A stretch of DNA of 30,249 nucleotides from Zhenhengia stercoravium (GCA_018883975.1 JAHLFD010000010.1:1-30249), one strand, 5' to 3'. Positions 8,630-18,193 are shown, numbered from the stretch's first letter. Program-made: numbers and translations. Notes: generated from the letters alone by a model not told the origin.

Positions 8630-10423
8630 TTACTGTATAAGTTCTATGCCTACCATCTTCATCAAATATTTAGCATTTGTTGTAGTAGATGGTCCAGCCT
8701 TAATACTGTAATCAAATTGAATTGTGTCTTCTGTATAAGTTTCACTAAAGTGATAATTGGTTACCTCTATAGTATCGTTTAGCTGACAGAGCTCCATATC
8801 ATGAGTGGTAATAGCCCCAATGGTTCCTAATGAATCAAGTGCTTTCACTACACTTGTCGCTCCAATAATACGGTCATTAGAATTAGTACCTCTAAAGATT
8901 TCATCTATCAAGAATAACATTTGAGCATCTTCTTTAGCAGCTTCTATAATCTGCTTAATACGTGTAAGTTCTGCGTAGAAAGTAGAAATCCCATGTGTCA
9001 AGTCATCTCTAATACGCATGGAGGTATAAATCTTCATCATACTGCAAGCAAGCTTATCAGCTAAAACTGGTGCACCTGCATAAGCCAGTACAAGATTAAT
9101 CCCTATCGTGCGGAGGAAAGTGGTCTTTCCTGACATGTTAGACCCTGTAATAACGAAAATTTCTTGATCCATATTTACATCATTACATACACGTACAGCT
9201 TGCTTAATAAGAGGATGTCCCACCTGTTTTCCTTTTATAAATCTACCTTCTGCTTCTACTAATGGAAAACTTACTTTTTCTTCTACATGGCCTAGCACAC
9301 TAAGGCTAATTAGGCTCTCTATCTCCCCAATAGTCTCTAAGTAATGCTCTACTTGCTGGCCATAGGTCTTTCTCCAATCTTCTAAAGCAAAAACTATTTT
9401 TAGATCCCATAGTAAAATAGCATCAAGTGGAATGGCTACTATAGGTTGAGTGGTTACATTCGCTTTACTGCTGATTTTCTCTAATTTTTTAAGTGCATCT
9501 AGTGCATTAACCTGATCCTTAAAGAGCACATTAGATAGCTCCTTTAAATAAGGACTTGTAAACTCTTTTTCTTTCAGTACTTCTAATATATACACATACT
9601 CATTAAGCTCATAAATAATAGTTCCCAGCATCCCTTTTACTTCACCAATACGTGGCGCATGGAAAAACTGAAAGCCATAGCTTATAAACATCAGTATGAG
9701 CGCTCCAGTAATAAGCAGATGAATATTAGCTACATAGCCTACTGCCCATAACCCAATAATCACCCAAGGTAAAATGGTAGCTACTCTTCTCCATCCTTTG
9801 CCCTTAAGGAAGTCTCCCTCCACTTTTGCATAATTTAAGAGCTTTTCAGGATTTTTCATGGCCTTCTTACGTTTAGCCGTCGCACCTTCTACTTTTTGGC
9901 AGAAATCTAAGTCCTGCAAGAGTTCCTTGATAGCTTTCTGACGCTCTACTATTGCTTCCTCTGTAAAATCTGGTGCTAGAAGCGCACTAGCTAATTTCTT
10001 TCTACCATACCAAGTATGGGTTGTGTTAATTTTTTGGAATAAAGACCTTTCCCCTACAATATCTAGGTCAAGGGCATAGGGATGAGCTCCATCTAATAAC
10101 TCCTCCCCTTTATCAGGGAAACTATGCCACTCTTCATTCATACGTTTTACATACTTCTCATTAATCAGCTTCATACTTTCATAGTAATCTAGCTTCTCTT
10201 TGATTTTCTGATGTCTATATACTAAATAAATAAAACCACTATAAAAAACTATAGCAACAGCAAAAACCATAAGATGGCCCTGCATCTTTACAAGTAGATA
10301 AGTCATGTATAAACTGGCAAGTAACACGATCAGTCTTAAGTTAGCAATACGACTATAAATCTTGTTTTCATCTTCCCATAAGACCTTATATTGGCCTATG
10401 CGTTCTTTAAACTTTTCCTCCAT
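8630..10423 (-). CDS. Membrane-anchored MutS-family ATPase
   Basis: This protein of 597 residues has a C-terminal MutS ATPase domain: Walker A TGSNMSGKTT (426-435), a Walker B region with MLFLIDEIFRGTNSNDR, and the TTHD switch near residue 550. The mismatch-recognition and connector domains of MutS1 are absent. Instead there are two pairs of membrane helices (about 28-46 and 50-69; 212-232 and 234-254). The helical core between them is MutS-like. Such short, membrane-bound MutS relatives are known in Firmicutes, but their role is not established; classical mismatch repair is unlikely. ATTATA at 10455-10460 is a possible -10 box (TATAAT on the minus strand) for its own promoter. The gene is flanked by its own terminator and appears monocistronic. 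Confidence 0.85.
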   Translation of the reverse strand: MEEKFKERIGQYKVLWEDENKIYSRIANLRLIVLLASLYMTYLLVKMQGHLMVFAVAIVFYSGFIYLVYRHQKIKEKLDYYESMKLINEKYVKRMNEEWHSFPDKGEELLDGAHPYALDLDIVGERSLFQKINTTHTWYGRKKLASALLAPDFTEEAIVERQKAIKELLQDLDFCQKVEGATAKRKKAMKNPEKLLNYAKVEGDFLKGKGWRRVATILPWVIIGLWAVGYVANIHLLITGALILMFISYGFQFFHAPRIGEVKGMLGTIIYELNEYVYILEVLKEKEFTSPYLKELSNVLFKDQVNALDALKKLEKISSKANVTTQPIVAIPLDAILLWDLKIVFALEDWRKTYGQQVEHYLETIGEIESLISLSVLGHVEEKVSFPLVEAEGRFIKGKQVGHPLIKQAVRVCNDVNMDQEIFVITGSNMSGKTTFLRTIGINLVLAYAGAPVLADKLACSMMKIYTSMRIRDDLTHGISTFYAELTRIKQIIEAAKEDAQMLFLIDEIFRGTNSNDRIIGATSVVKALDSLGTIGAITTHDMELCQLNDTIEVTNYHFSETYTEDTIQFDYSIKAGPSTTTNAKYLMKMVGIELIQ

Positions 10424-10462
10424 CTTCTTGCTCCATTCTATTAGATTTACTCTTATTATAAC

Positions 10463-11581
10463 CTAATAGTCACAGGCATGGGATTTTTTTGCTAAACTTA
10501 TTAAAATCATTACAGTAGATATAAGTAGTGCTATAATGAATCCTTCTATAATCTGCTCTGATCCCTTATTATAAATCATTGCCTTATAGGCAGACATAAT
10601 CCACCTAATAGGAGAAAGATAAGCTAACTTTTCTAGCCACTCAGGGAAAAACTCCACTGGGAAAAAGGTATCACTTAGCATACATAAAGGCGTAACCCCT
10701 ATACCCATAATCATATAGTACATGGTACTATTTTTACTCACTGCCAAGATAAGCAAGCTGATGGCTAGGCCTACTATACATAATCCACTTCCAATGATAA
10801 TGAATTCTAAGTTACTTAAATTAAAGTCCACCTTTAACAGTCTCATCATCATAAGCTGCATAAGCATCTGCCCAAATACGATGACAAAAGCGCCTATCAA
10901 ATGACCTAGCATATATTGATAATACTTAATTGGTGTAGTACATATACGCTTATAAACTTCACTCTCTCTTTCACTCATCATAGGACTTAGTCCTACTCCC
11001 ACAGTTAGTAAAAACATCATGACAAAAAAGCTAAAAATGATAGTCATTGTATTCATTTGCTGCACTGTATCTAGCTGTTTCATAACAGGCTTAGAAGCCT
11101 CTATACTGGCATAGAGCTTTTGAAAATGCTCTTCATCACTCGTTTCATCTATTAGTAACTTCAATTGTCCTAGCTGATTTTCAACTTTACCTATTATCTG
11201 ATCTGCTTTCTTATTTTTATCCTTTTTAATAATCTTATAAGGCAGACTTCCCTGCTGAATACTTTCATAACTATTAGAAGATACGCCTATAAGTCCTATG
11301 CTTATATCGTCACTTTGTACAGCCTCCCTTATCTCCCTTTCACTTTCATAAGAAACCACTTCTATCTTCTGTTTCTCTAGTAATTTCTCAAATAAATTTG
11401 TAAGAGAACTTGTGTCTTCTACAGATATACCTATACTTCCTAGAGATTGTAGCTGTTCTCCTCCAAAAAACTGCTGTGTTAATACAGAAAGTAAAATAGG
11501 AGATAGCAGAAGTACAATACTTAAAGGTCTTATAAAAAACATTTTAAGGTTATGGCTAGCTACTCTAAAAATCTGATACAT
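10463..11581 (-). CDS. ABC-2 type transporter permease
   Basis: The 372-residue protein has the ABC-2 layout: one membrane helix near the N-terminus (about 17-36), a large extracytoplasmic region (about 40-175) and five helices in the C-terminal half, including FSFFVMMFLLTVGVGLSPMM and the family-typical MSERESEVYKRICTTPIKYY. It would pair with the second permease (11582-12619) and the ATPase (12631-13566) to export a drug, peptide or lipid; the substrate cannot be told. Its start codon directly follows the stop of the preceding gene, with GAGAGGAT as ribosome site, showing co-translation. The downstream end has only a weak CTATTAG/CTAATAG stem. Confidence 0.85.
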   Translation of the reverse strand: MYQIFRVASHNLKMFFIRPLSIVLLLSPILLSVLTQQFFGGEQLQSLGSIGISVEDTSSLTNLFEKLLEKQKIEVVSYESEREIREAVQSDDISIGLIGVSSNSYESIQQGSLPYKIIKKDKNKKADQIIGKVENQLGQLKLLIDETSDEEHFQKLYASIEASKPVMKQLDTVQQMNTMTIIFSFFVMMFLLTVGVGLSPMMSERESEVYKRICTTPIKYYQYMLGHLIGAFVIVFGQMLMQLMMMRLLKVDFNLSNLEFIIIGSGLCIVGLAISLLILAVSKNSTMYYMIMGIGVTPLCMLSDTFFPVEFFPEWLEKLAYLSPIRWIMSAYKAMIYNKGSEQIIEGFIIALLISTVMILISLAKKSHACDY

Positions 11582-12619
11582 TTATATCCTCTCCTTCCTT
11601 CTAAGTCCCCATAAGCTCAGTACTATAAGTAAGGTAAAGCATATAAGAAGGCTTAGACTTAATGGCACGTAGCTTGCAATCTGACCTGTTGTAACCAGTT
11701 CTTCTAAAGCCTGAACCATATATTTGATTGGTGAAAAGTTTGCTATCTTTCCTAAGTCTATAACAGGTATTAAGTTCCCACTTAATACAGCTGAAACTGT
11801 AATAATAAGTGAGAGTATATTTTCTGCCATATCCTGTGATTTAACATTGATACCTATAGTCATCCCTAGTAAGGTAGCTAGCATGCTTACGAGTATAAGC
11901 ACGCCTATAGTAAGTAAGCTATTTTGCGAGAACCTTACATCAAATAGTAGCTCATAACTCATGGCTGCTAAAATACCCACGACACTTATCACCAGTGTAT
12001 TTGTCATAAACTCTATCCCATATAACTTCTGCCTTGAAATAGGAGCCACCAAAGTACGTTTTCCCACTGGCTCACTTATATAAAAGACCTGCTTAATACC
12101 ATAGTTACCTCCTAGTAAAATACCAAAAACCAGCATGGTCACTACAATAGGTGTAACAATATCTTCCCCTTCAGTCCCTTCTACAGTTTCTACCTCTAAT
12201 TTAAGAGGAGCATAAGAGGTACTGCCCACTACTTCCTTTAAAGCATATTGGCTATTAAACTCCTCAATCAACGTATGAAGTACACCTGCTTCTAGGGCAT
12301 TCCCATTCTTATTCTCAACTTCTAGTGCTCGATTTTCTTCATCTATATGTATAATAAAATCTACATCTTCTTTTGCCTCATCTAAAATTTGAATAGCCAT
12401 AGTAGACTCTAAGCTCTTAAAGTAAGCTCTCATTTGTGTTCCCCTTACTGTTACTGGCTCATTAATCATGACTTTAAAACTTACCTCTTGGTCTAACTCC
12501 TGAACCTTAGTAAACATACTTACGAAAATAATCGTGAGTAAAATAGGAAACAAACTCATCATAAAGAGGAACTTATAATCTTTTAACTTACGCCTTAATA
12601 CATTTATCCATACAGTCAT
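11582..12619 (-). CDS. ABC-2 type transporter permease
   Basis: The 345-residue protein has the same layout as the following permease: helix 1 at about 18-36, an extracytoplasmic domain to about residue 165, then helices up to the C-terminal SLSLLICFTLLIVLSLWGLR. The two permeases differ in sequence and probably form a heterodimer with the ATPase encoded just upstream. GGAGGGGAG precedes the ATG, and only 11 bases separate it from the ATPase stop. This type of three-gene exporter next to a DesK/NarL two-component system is common for bacteriocin or antibiotic resistance, which is the likely role (inference). Confidence 0.83.
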   Translation of the reverse strand: MTVWINVLRRKLKDYKFLFMMSLFPILLTIIFVSMFTKVQELDQEVSFKVMINEPVTVRGTQMRAYFKSLESTMAIQILDEAKEDVDFIIHIDEENRALEVENKNGNALEAGVLHTLIEEFNSQYALKEVVGSTSYAPLKLEVETVEGTEGEDIVTPIVVTMLVFGILLGGNYGIKQVFYISEPVGKRTLVAPISRQKLYGIEFMTNTLVISVVGILAAMSYELLFDVRFSQNSLLTIGVLILVSMLATLLGMTIGINVKSQDMAENILSLIITVSAVLSGNLIPVIDLGKIANFSPIKYMVQALEELVTTGQIASYVPLSLSLLICFTLLIVLSLWGLRRKERI

Positions 12620-12630
12620 ACACTCCCCTC

Positions 12631-13566
12631 CTAATCTCTTAAAGCTCTACCTGTTAGATTTAAAAACACATCTTCTAGATTCATTTCTTTAGAACAAATC
12701 TCTGTGATCTCCGCACCGCCCTCTATGAGTACATAAATAATCTGATCTAGATTAGTCACTTCTCTCCTTGAGCTAATAGTAAGGAGATTCCCATCAAAGA
12801 CAATCTGCTGCACACCCTTAATACGGCTAAGCTGAGCTTCATTAACTGCAGTAATATCTCTTACCATAAGTTGAATAGTAGACTGCGCCTCAATCAGCGC
12901 TGTCAGCTCTTCCTTTGTTCCTACTGCAATGACATCTCCTCTATCTATAATGGCAATACGCCTGCAAAGTGTCTGTGCCTCCTCCATATAATGAGTAGTA
13001 TAGATAATAGTTGTACCCTTTTGATTAAGCTCTTTAATAGCTTCTAAAATATAATTGCGTGACTGTGGGTCTATACCTACAGTAGGTTCATCCATAATAA
13101 CAAGCTTAGGCTCATGTACGATCCCACACGCAATATTAAGCCTTCTTTTCATCCCTCCTGAAAAGGTTTTCGCCTTACTCTTTGCCCTATCTTCAAGCCC
13201 TACAAAAGCTAAGGCTTTCATAACTTTCTCCTTTAGCTGCGCTCCTTTAAAACCATAGAGGCTTCCAAAAAAGTGTACATTTTCATAAGCTGTCAGCTCT
13301 TCAAAAAGCGCTAATTCTTGAGGTACTACGCCCATCTGTCTTTTAATCATCATCTCATGCTTTTCTAAATCTTCTCCGAATGCTTTAACTGTGCCTTTAT
13401 CTTTACTTTTTACCATACTTAAGATATTGATAAGGGTAGTCTTTCCTGCTCCATTAGGTCCAAGTAGTCCAAATATCTCTCCTGCCTCTATAGCTAAGTC
13501 TATATTTTTAAGTGCTACTGTATCTTTAAAGCTTTTGTATAGCCCTGCAATTTCTACTACTTTCAT
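12631..13566 (-). CDS. ABC transporter ATP-binding protein
   Basis: This 311-residue ATPase has Walker A GLLGPNGAGKTTL (about 34-46), Q-loop GVVPQELALFEEL, signature FSGGMKRRLNIA, Walker B LVIMDEPTVGID and the switch TTHYMEEA, followed by a C-terminal extension of about 80 residues typical of DrrA/CcmA-type exporters. All motifs needed for ATP hydrolysis are intact. It energises the two ABC-2 permeases encoded downstream in the same operon. The gene begins about 50 bases after the terminator of the two-component genes, so the exporter has its own transcription start, most likely under control of the regulator encoded just upstream. Confidence 0.93.
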   Translation of the reverse strand: MKVVEIAGLYKSFKDTVALKNIDLAIEAGEIFGLLGPNGAGKTTLINILSMVKSKDKGTVKAFGEDLEKHEMMIKRQMGVVPQELALFEELTAYENVHFFGSLYGFKGAQLKEKVMKALAFVGLEDRAKSKAKTFSGGMKRRLNIACGIVHEPKLVIMDEPTVGIDPQSRNYILEAIKELNQKGTTIIYTTHYMEEAQTLCRRIAIIDRGDVIAVGTKEELTALIEAQSTIQLMVRDITAVNEAQLSRIKGVQQIVFDGNLLTISSRREVTNLDQIIYVLIEGGAEITEICSKEMNLEDVFLNLTGRALRD

Positions 13567-13617
13567 AACCTCACTCCACTTTCTATGTGTCTTATTCTAT
13601 CTTTATTATAAAAAAAT

Positions 13618-13652
13618 AAGGTATTACTTTTTAGTCCTAAAAGTAATACCTT
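13618..13652 (-). terminator. Terminator after the NarL-type regulator gene
   Basis: A perfect 14-bp stem, AAGGTATTACTTTT with AAAAGTAATACCTT and a 7-base loop, is followed by a T-run on the minus strand (13617-13611). A second small stem TATGAC/GTCATA (13655-13670) lies between it and the stop codon. The terminator separates the regulator pair from the exporter genes. Confidence 0.88.
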
Positions 13653-13670
13653 GCTATGACTTTAGTCATA

Positions 13671-14300
13671 TTATTTTTTTAGATAAGTAATGGCAATCTG
13701 TGTGCGATGCTTTAAATCCATCTTAGTCAGTACAGACGTAATATAATTTTTAACAGTCCCTTCTGATATAAAAAGTTTTTCAGCAATCTCCTTATTAGAA
13801 AGCCCTTCTGCAATTTCTTTTACAATTTCCATTTCTCGCTTAGATAAGCCATACGCTTCCCAGTCTAGCTCCTCACGCTCTGCACTTTTATCTCCTATAT
13901 GCTTGACTACATCTTCATGAAAAACACTATTACCTGAAGCTACTGTTCGAATGGCATGTACAATGCTATCTGGTTTACTATTTTTAAGTATGTAACCTGA
14001 TGCGCCATATTTAAGGGCATCACTTATTAAGTCCTCTTCATCAAAGGTTGTGAGCACTAATACTTTAGGTGCCTTAGCCTCCATATGTCCTTCAATATAT
14101 TTAAGTACTTCTATGCCACCCATAATAGGCATGCGTAAGTCTAAAAGTACAAGATCCACCTGATTTTTAGCTAAATAGTCTATACATGCCTTACCATGTT
14201 CACACTTAGAAACTACTTCTATATCCTCAAAAGTTCCTAATATTAAAGCTAAACTTTCTCTTATGAGCGTATCATCATCTACAATCAAAAGCTTAATCAT
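13671..14300 (-). CDS. NarL/LuxR-family response regulator
   Basis: The 209-residue protein has a receiver domain (1-120) with D8-D10 and the phosphorylated D54 in LVLLDLRMPIMGG, lysine in YILKNSKP, and a C-terminal LuxR-type helix-turn-helix (about 145-205) with LSKREMEIVKEIAEGLSNKE and EGTVKNYITSVL. The ATG at 14300 is chosen over GTG 14309 because AGAGGTGA lies just before it and the receiver begins MIKLLIVDDD there; only five bases separate it from the kinase stop. It probably activates the adjacent ABC exporter operon when phosphorylated by the kinase encoded upstream (context inference). Confidence 0.93.
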   Translation of the reverse strand: MIKLLIVDDDTLIRESLALILGTFEDIEVVSKCEHGKACIDYLAKNQVDLVLLDLRMPIMGGIEVLKYIEGHMEAKAPKVLVLTTFDEEDLISDALKYGASGYILKNSKPDSIVHAIRTVASGNSVFHEDVVKHIGDKSAEREELDWEAYGLSKREMEIVKEIAEGLSNKEIAEKLFISEGTVKNYITSVLTKMDLKHRTQIAITYLKK

Positions 14301-14305
14301 TACTC

Positions 14306-15412
14306 TCACCTCTTTATAAGCATAATGGTCTCAAATCCATTTTCTGTATTCAGAATAAGCTTACCATCTATACTTAAAGTTCTCTCCTCTATTCCTCTAA
14401 GACCTAAACTTTTCTTAATAGTTCCTTCAATATAGCCATTATCTTTAAACTTTACTTTAATAAGTTTATTCATTACTTCTATAGAAACTGTAAATTCATC
14501 TCCATTAGAATATTTTACAAAGTTGGTGACTGTCTCCTTCAAGTTATCACTAATAATATGCCATTTTTCTAAATCAATGCTCTCTAAATCTCCGTTATAA
14601 CTTAGTTTAGGCGTTATCCCTGTCTGCTCCTTAAAGCCTTGAAGTATGACTTTAACCTGACTTAATCCACTTTCTCCAATAGCAGGTTTTAGGTCTTTAA
14701 GGGTATAACGTATTTCTTCAAGTCCCTCTCTTAAACTTTCAGTAACCTGCTCTAAACATCCTATTGCCTTTGCTTCATCTTGAGGCAATATAATTTTAAC
14801 GGCTTCTAACTGCATAATATTACCTGCTAGAAGATGTCCCACTTTATCATGAAGTGCCTGCGCTAGCTTATTTCTCTCACTAATTTGTGTAATATAGGCT
14901 GTCTGACTTTTCTCCCTCTTAAGTACTTCAAGTGATTTATACAGATGACTGACCTGATCCATTAAAGTATCTTTTGTGCCTTGAAGTTGCCTTATCCTAT
15001 CCTCATTAAAATAGATAAATAAAGTTAATACAATTAGAATACTATATATGAGCCAATTGTCCGTTACTAAATCCCAAAATACACTACCCACCCATAGGGT
15101 TCCACCTATTACAATGAGCTTCTTAATATAGCCTATATCTAAAGTTAGAAACTCTACTGCGACAAGGACGAGAATCATTAAAAGATCATAATTACATCCC
15201 CCCATAAGAGCAATAGCTATATAAACCATATCAGCTATAAGAAACCATTGCTTATAGGATATCTTAGTCATTATCACACTCATAAGGTATAGAATAAGGT
15301 GAATACAAATTAGACCTATTAATTGCCCCATATCTTTCCTATACCAGTCATACAGCGATTGCGCACAATATATGCTTATTAAAAACTGCAAAACAATATA
15401 TATTCTCTTCAT
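14306..15412 (-). CDS. DesK/NarX-type sensor histidine kinase
   Basis: The 368-residue protein has about five or six N-terminal membrane helices (5-135), a coiled coil, and a HisKA_3 domain with phosphoacceptor H188 in NKLAQALHDKVGHLLAG. A short HATPase domain follows, with N box DNLKETVTNFVKYSNG and G box LGLRGIEERTLSIDGKLIL. There is no extracellular sensor domain, so the signal is probably sensed in or at the membrane, as in LiaS/DesK-like kinases that respond to cell-envelope stress. It forms an operon with the NarL-type regulator. A clear promoter was not found in the 159 bases upstream. Confidence 0.9.
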   Translation of the reverse strand: MKRIYIVLQFLISIYCAQSLYDWYRKDMGQLIGLICIHLILYLMSVIMTKISYKQWFLIADMVYIAIALMGGCNYDLLMILVLVAVEFLTLDIGYIKKLIVIGGTLWVGSVFWDLVTDNWLIYSILIVLTLFIYFNEDRIRQLQGTKDTLMDQVSHLYKSLEVLKREKSQTAYITQISERNKLAQALHDKVGHLLAGNIMQLEAVKIILPQDEAKAIGCLEQVTESLREGLEEIRYTLKDLKPAIGESGLSQVKVILQGFKEQTGITPKLSYNGDLESIDLEKWHIISDNLKETVTNFVKYSNGDEFTVSIEVMNKLIKVKFKDNGYIEGTIKKSLGLRGIEERTLSIDGKLILNTENGFETIMLIKR

Positions 15413-15532
15413 ATTGCCCTAATCTCCCCTGAATCTATTTATCTTAATGTACTATAATTACGAGAAAGTGGAATACTTCCCCTGCACCTCTTTACATTCT
15501 AGGAACGTAGGCCTTTCCTTTAATGTAAAAAA

Positions 15533-15560
15533 AGGATATTCCTATTTCTAGAAATATCCT
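15533..15560 (-). terminator. Terminator of the dnaX-ybaB-recR operon
   Basis: AGGATATT and AATATCCT form an 8-bp stem around a 12-base loop, and seven T's follow on the minus strand. It lies about 10 bases after the recR stop. Confidence 0.85.
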
Positions 15561-15571
15561 ATAAGTCTTTT

Positions 15572-16174
15572 TTACATTTCACGTCTACCTTGAAGTGCTC
15601 TTGATAGTGTGATTTCATCCACATATTCTAAGTCCCCACCTACTGGTACACCATGTGCAATACGTGTTGTTTTAATGCCAAGAGGTTTAAGGAGCTTACT
15701 AATATACATAGCAGTTGCTTCCCCTTCAATGTTAGGGTTAGTAGCTACAATAACTTCTTTGATATTTTCTTTTTGAATACGTTCAAGTAATTCTTTAATC
15801 TTAATATCACTTGGACCTACTCCCATCATTGGTGAAATAGCTCCATGAAGTATGTGGTAAAGACCTTTGAACTCTTTAGTGCGTTCATACGCAGCCATAT
15901 CTCTTGAGTCTTCTACTACCATGATTTGCTCTTGGTTACGTGTATCATCTTTGCAAATTGGGCAAAGCTTATCATCTGTAATGGTACAACATCTTTCACA
16001 ATAACTAATATGTTCTCTAGCATCCATAATGGTATCTGCTAGATGTTTTACTTTATCTTTTGGTAAGCTAATGATATGGAAAGCAAGTCTTTGCGCAGAT
16101 TTTGAACCGATTCCAGGTAATCTTGATAACTCTTCAATAAGAGATATCATTTTATTGCCATAGTAGCCATTCAC
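15572..16174 (-). CDS. recR: Recombination mediator RecR
   Basis: RecR (200 residues) works with RecO and RecF to load RecA on gapped DNA. Visible are the helix-hairpin-helix LPGIGSKSAQRLAF, the four-cysteine zinc finger CERCCTITDDKLCPIC and the Toprim domain starting IMVVEDSRDMAAYE. The C-terminal region has ARIAHGVPVGGDLEYVDEIT-like sequence (here TRIAHGVPVGGDLEYVDEI), also typical. The start is GTG and overlaps the ybaB stop by one base (TAGTG); GGAGG 10 bases upstream lies inside ybaB, so translation is coupled. Gene order dnaX-ybaB-recR is conserved across Firmicutes. Length is normal. Confidence 0.97.
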   Translation of the reverse strand: MNGYYGNKMISLIEELSRLPGIGSKSAQRLAFHIISLPKDKVKHLADTIMDAREHISYCERCCTITDDKLCPICKDDTRNQEQIMVVEDSRDMAAYERTKEFKGLYHILHGAISPMMGVGPSDIKIKELLERIQKENIKEVIVATNPNIEGEATAMYISKLLKPLGIKTTRIAHGVPVGGDLEYVDEITLSRALQGRREM

Positions 16175-16509
16175 TAGAATAGGCCTCCTGTTGGCATACC
16201 ACCTGTTAATTTGCCCATTTCTTTTTGACTAAGTTCGTCAGCTTGACGAATTGCTTCATTTACTGCTGCAAGTACTAAGTCTTCTAATGTTTCAATATCA
16301 TCTGGGTCTACAACATCTGGTTTGATTGTAATAGATTTAATTTCTTTATTACCTGTAGCGACAACTTCAACCATACCGCCACCTACTGTTGCAGTTACTT
16401 CTGCTTCACCAATTTTAGCTTGTGCTTCTTCCATTTGTTTTTGCATTTTTTGTGCTTGTTTCATAAGTTGTTGCATGTTAGGCATGCCGCCGAATCCTGG
16501 TCTAGCCAT
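16174..16509 (-). CDS. ybaB: YbaB/EbfC-family nucleoid-associated protein
   Basis: This small protein (111 residues) binds DNA as a dimer. It shows the family features: an N-terminal MQQLMKQAQKMQKQMEEAQ amphipathic helix, the GGGMVEVVATGN strand and ITIKPDVVDPDDIETLEDLV. It lies between dnaX and recR as in most bacteria, 13 bases after dnaX, with AGGAGG before the ATG. The family is proposed to influence nucleoid structure and recombination; its exact role is unclear. Confidence 0.95.
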   Translation of the reverse strand: MARPGFGGMPNMQQLMKQAQKMQKQMEEAQAKIGEAEVTATVGGGMVEVVATGNKEIKSITIKPDVVDPDDIETLEDLVLAAVNEAIRQADELSQKEMGKLTGGMPTGGLF

Positions 16510-16522
16510 TGTTCTAATCCTC

Positions 16523-18130
16523 CTAATTGATGGTTTCTATTTTATAATTTATTTTTGAATAAATATCTCTAAGTGTCCCACTGATTGAATCAGTTACATC
16601 ATTTTGTTGCATCTTTGTGCCATGAACTTCTTTTGTTTTCATCTCATAGTTGTTGATGGCAATTGGCACAACCTTAACCTCTTTTTGCATGGTTTTATTA
16701 ATAAGAGCCCTTGCCTCTTCTATGTGGGAGTTAATGCTTGGTTCCATATTAACACCATGTACAATGTAAAATACATCCCCTTCAATAAGACCTGCTGAAG
16801 TAGACTTAAACACAAGCTTTGCTGCTGTACCTAACTGATTTTTAATGGTATCCCATTTTCCTACAAGTTCTTTAATATCTTCCGGAACAGCTTCTGGAAG
16901 TCTAGTTGGTACAATTTCCTTCTCAGGCTCTTTAGCACTTACTTCTCTTACTACCTGCATAGGTTCTCTTGCTTCTAACTTTTCAAGTTTAGCTTGAAGT
17001 GCTAGAAGTTTATCTTCAATACCACTACTCGCCGCGTCTGTTACAGCTTCACTTAGTTTAAGCACTGTAACTTCTAGTAGAATACGTTGGTTAGAAGCTA
17101 CTTTAATCTCACTGTCTAGTTCAGAAAATACTTTAATATAGTGCATTAAAGTACCTACCTCAGTGCGACTTGCTTGCTCTTCTAACTTGGCGATATATTC
17201 CTTGCTATAGTCTAACACACTCGCCTGACCCTGTGTAGTCTTTACGACTAACAAATTACGTACATGTACGAGTAGATCTACTGCAAATTGTCTGATACTG
17301 CGACCCTGTATATTAACCTGATCACATACTTCAAGCGCCTTCGTACTATTATACGCTATAAGTGCATCAATCATATCAAATAAATAATGTGTATCGACTG
17401 CACCTACTAAATAAAGCACTTTATCTACTGTAATATGCTCATCAAAGTAGAAAGAAATACACTGCTCTAAAATACTTAAAGCATCTCGCATCCCACCATC
17501 TGCTAGACGTGCAATATAATCTAAAGCTTCATCTTCTATATCAATATGCTCTTCATTCATATACTCATGGAGTGTATGACTAATCTGACTAGCAGGAATA
17601 CGCTTAAAGTCAAAACGCTGGCATCTTGAAAGAATAGTAACAGGAATTTTCTGCGGATCCGTAGTTGCTAAAATAAAGATGACATGAGCAGGTGGTTCTT
17701 CTAATGTTTTTAAAAGGGCATTAAAGGCACCTGTAGAAAGCATATGCACTTCATCAATGATATACACTTTATACTTACCTACTGCCGGGCTATATTTAAC
17801 TTCTTCATTAATCTCACGGATATTATCTACCCCGTTGTGAGATGCTGCATCTAGCTCAATAATGTTAATACTGCCACCATCTTCAATTTGCTTACAAGCT
17901 TCACACTCCATACAAGCCGAACCATTTGCCGGATTCATACAGTTAACAGCACGTGCAAAAATCTTGGCAATAGTTGTTTTCCCTGTTCCTCTACTTCCTG
18001 TAAAAAGGTAAGCATGAGAAATGCGCTCTGTTTTAATTTGGTTTTGAAGCGTTCTGACAATATGCTCTTGGCCTACAACTTCATCAAAGGTTCTTGGCCT
18101 ATATTTTCGATATAGCGCTAAATAACTCAT
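16523..18130 (-). CDS. dnaX: DNA polymerase III subunit gamma/tau
   Basis: The 535-residue protein is the clamp-loader ATPase of the replisome. It has Walker A GSRGTGKTT (45-53), zinc-binding cysteines C64, C73, C76 and C79, Walker B IIDEVHMLS, the sensor segment SRCQRFDFKRI and the DnaX domain III region. The C-terminal part from about 360 is variable and rich in Glu, as in other tau subunits. I see no slippery A-run that would make a shorter gamma form. It opens the dnaX-ybaB-recR operon. The ATG at 18130 has GAGGAAGGAATG upstream and the conserved start MSYLALYRKYRPRTF. Confidence 0.97.
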   Translation of the reverse strand: MSYLALYRKYRPRTFDEVVGQEHIVRTLQNQIKTERISHAYLFTGSRGTGKTTIAKIFARAVNCMNPANGSACMECEACKQIEDGGSINIIELDAASHNGVDNIREINEEVKYSPAVGKYKVYIIDEVHMLSTGAFNALLKTLEEPPAHVIFILATTDPQKIPVTILSRCQRFDFKRIPASQISHTLHEYMNEEHIDIEDEALDYIARLADGGMRDALSILEQCISFYFDEHITVDKVLYLVGAVDTHYLFDMIDALIAYNSTKALEVCDQVNIQGRSIRQFAVDLLVHVRNLLVVKTTQGQASVLDYSKEYIAKLEEQASRTEVGTLMHYIKVFSELDSEIKVASNQRILLEVTVLKLSEAVTDAASSGIEDKLLALQAKLEKLEAREPMQVVREVSAKEPEKEIVPTRLPEAVPEDIKELVGKWDTIKNQLGTAAKLVFKSTSAGLIEGDVFYIVHGVNMEPSINSHIEEARALINKTMQKEVKVVPIAINNYEMKTKEVHGTKMQQNDVTDSISGTLRDIYSKINYKIETIN

Positions 18131-18170
18131 GGCTCATTCCTTCCTCATTCTTGGTATGATTTCTCCTTGT

Positions 18171-18179
18171 ATTATACCA
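18171..18179 (-). promoter_or_regulatory. Extended -10 promoter of the dnaX operon
   Basis: The minus strand reads TGGTATAAT, an extended -10 element (TGn plus perfect TATAAT), 40 bases before the dnaX ATG. No good -35 is visible, which is common for extended -10 promoters. It lies after the ArsC-like gene, so dnaX has its own start. Confidence 0.65.
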
Positions 18180-18193
18180 CAAAACAAGCTTTC

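Noticed and set aside
16523..18130. Programmed frameshift in dnaX
   Set aside because: I looked for a slippery A-run that could make a short gamma form and found none convincing.
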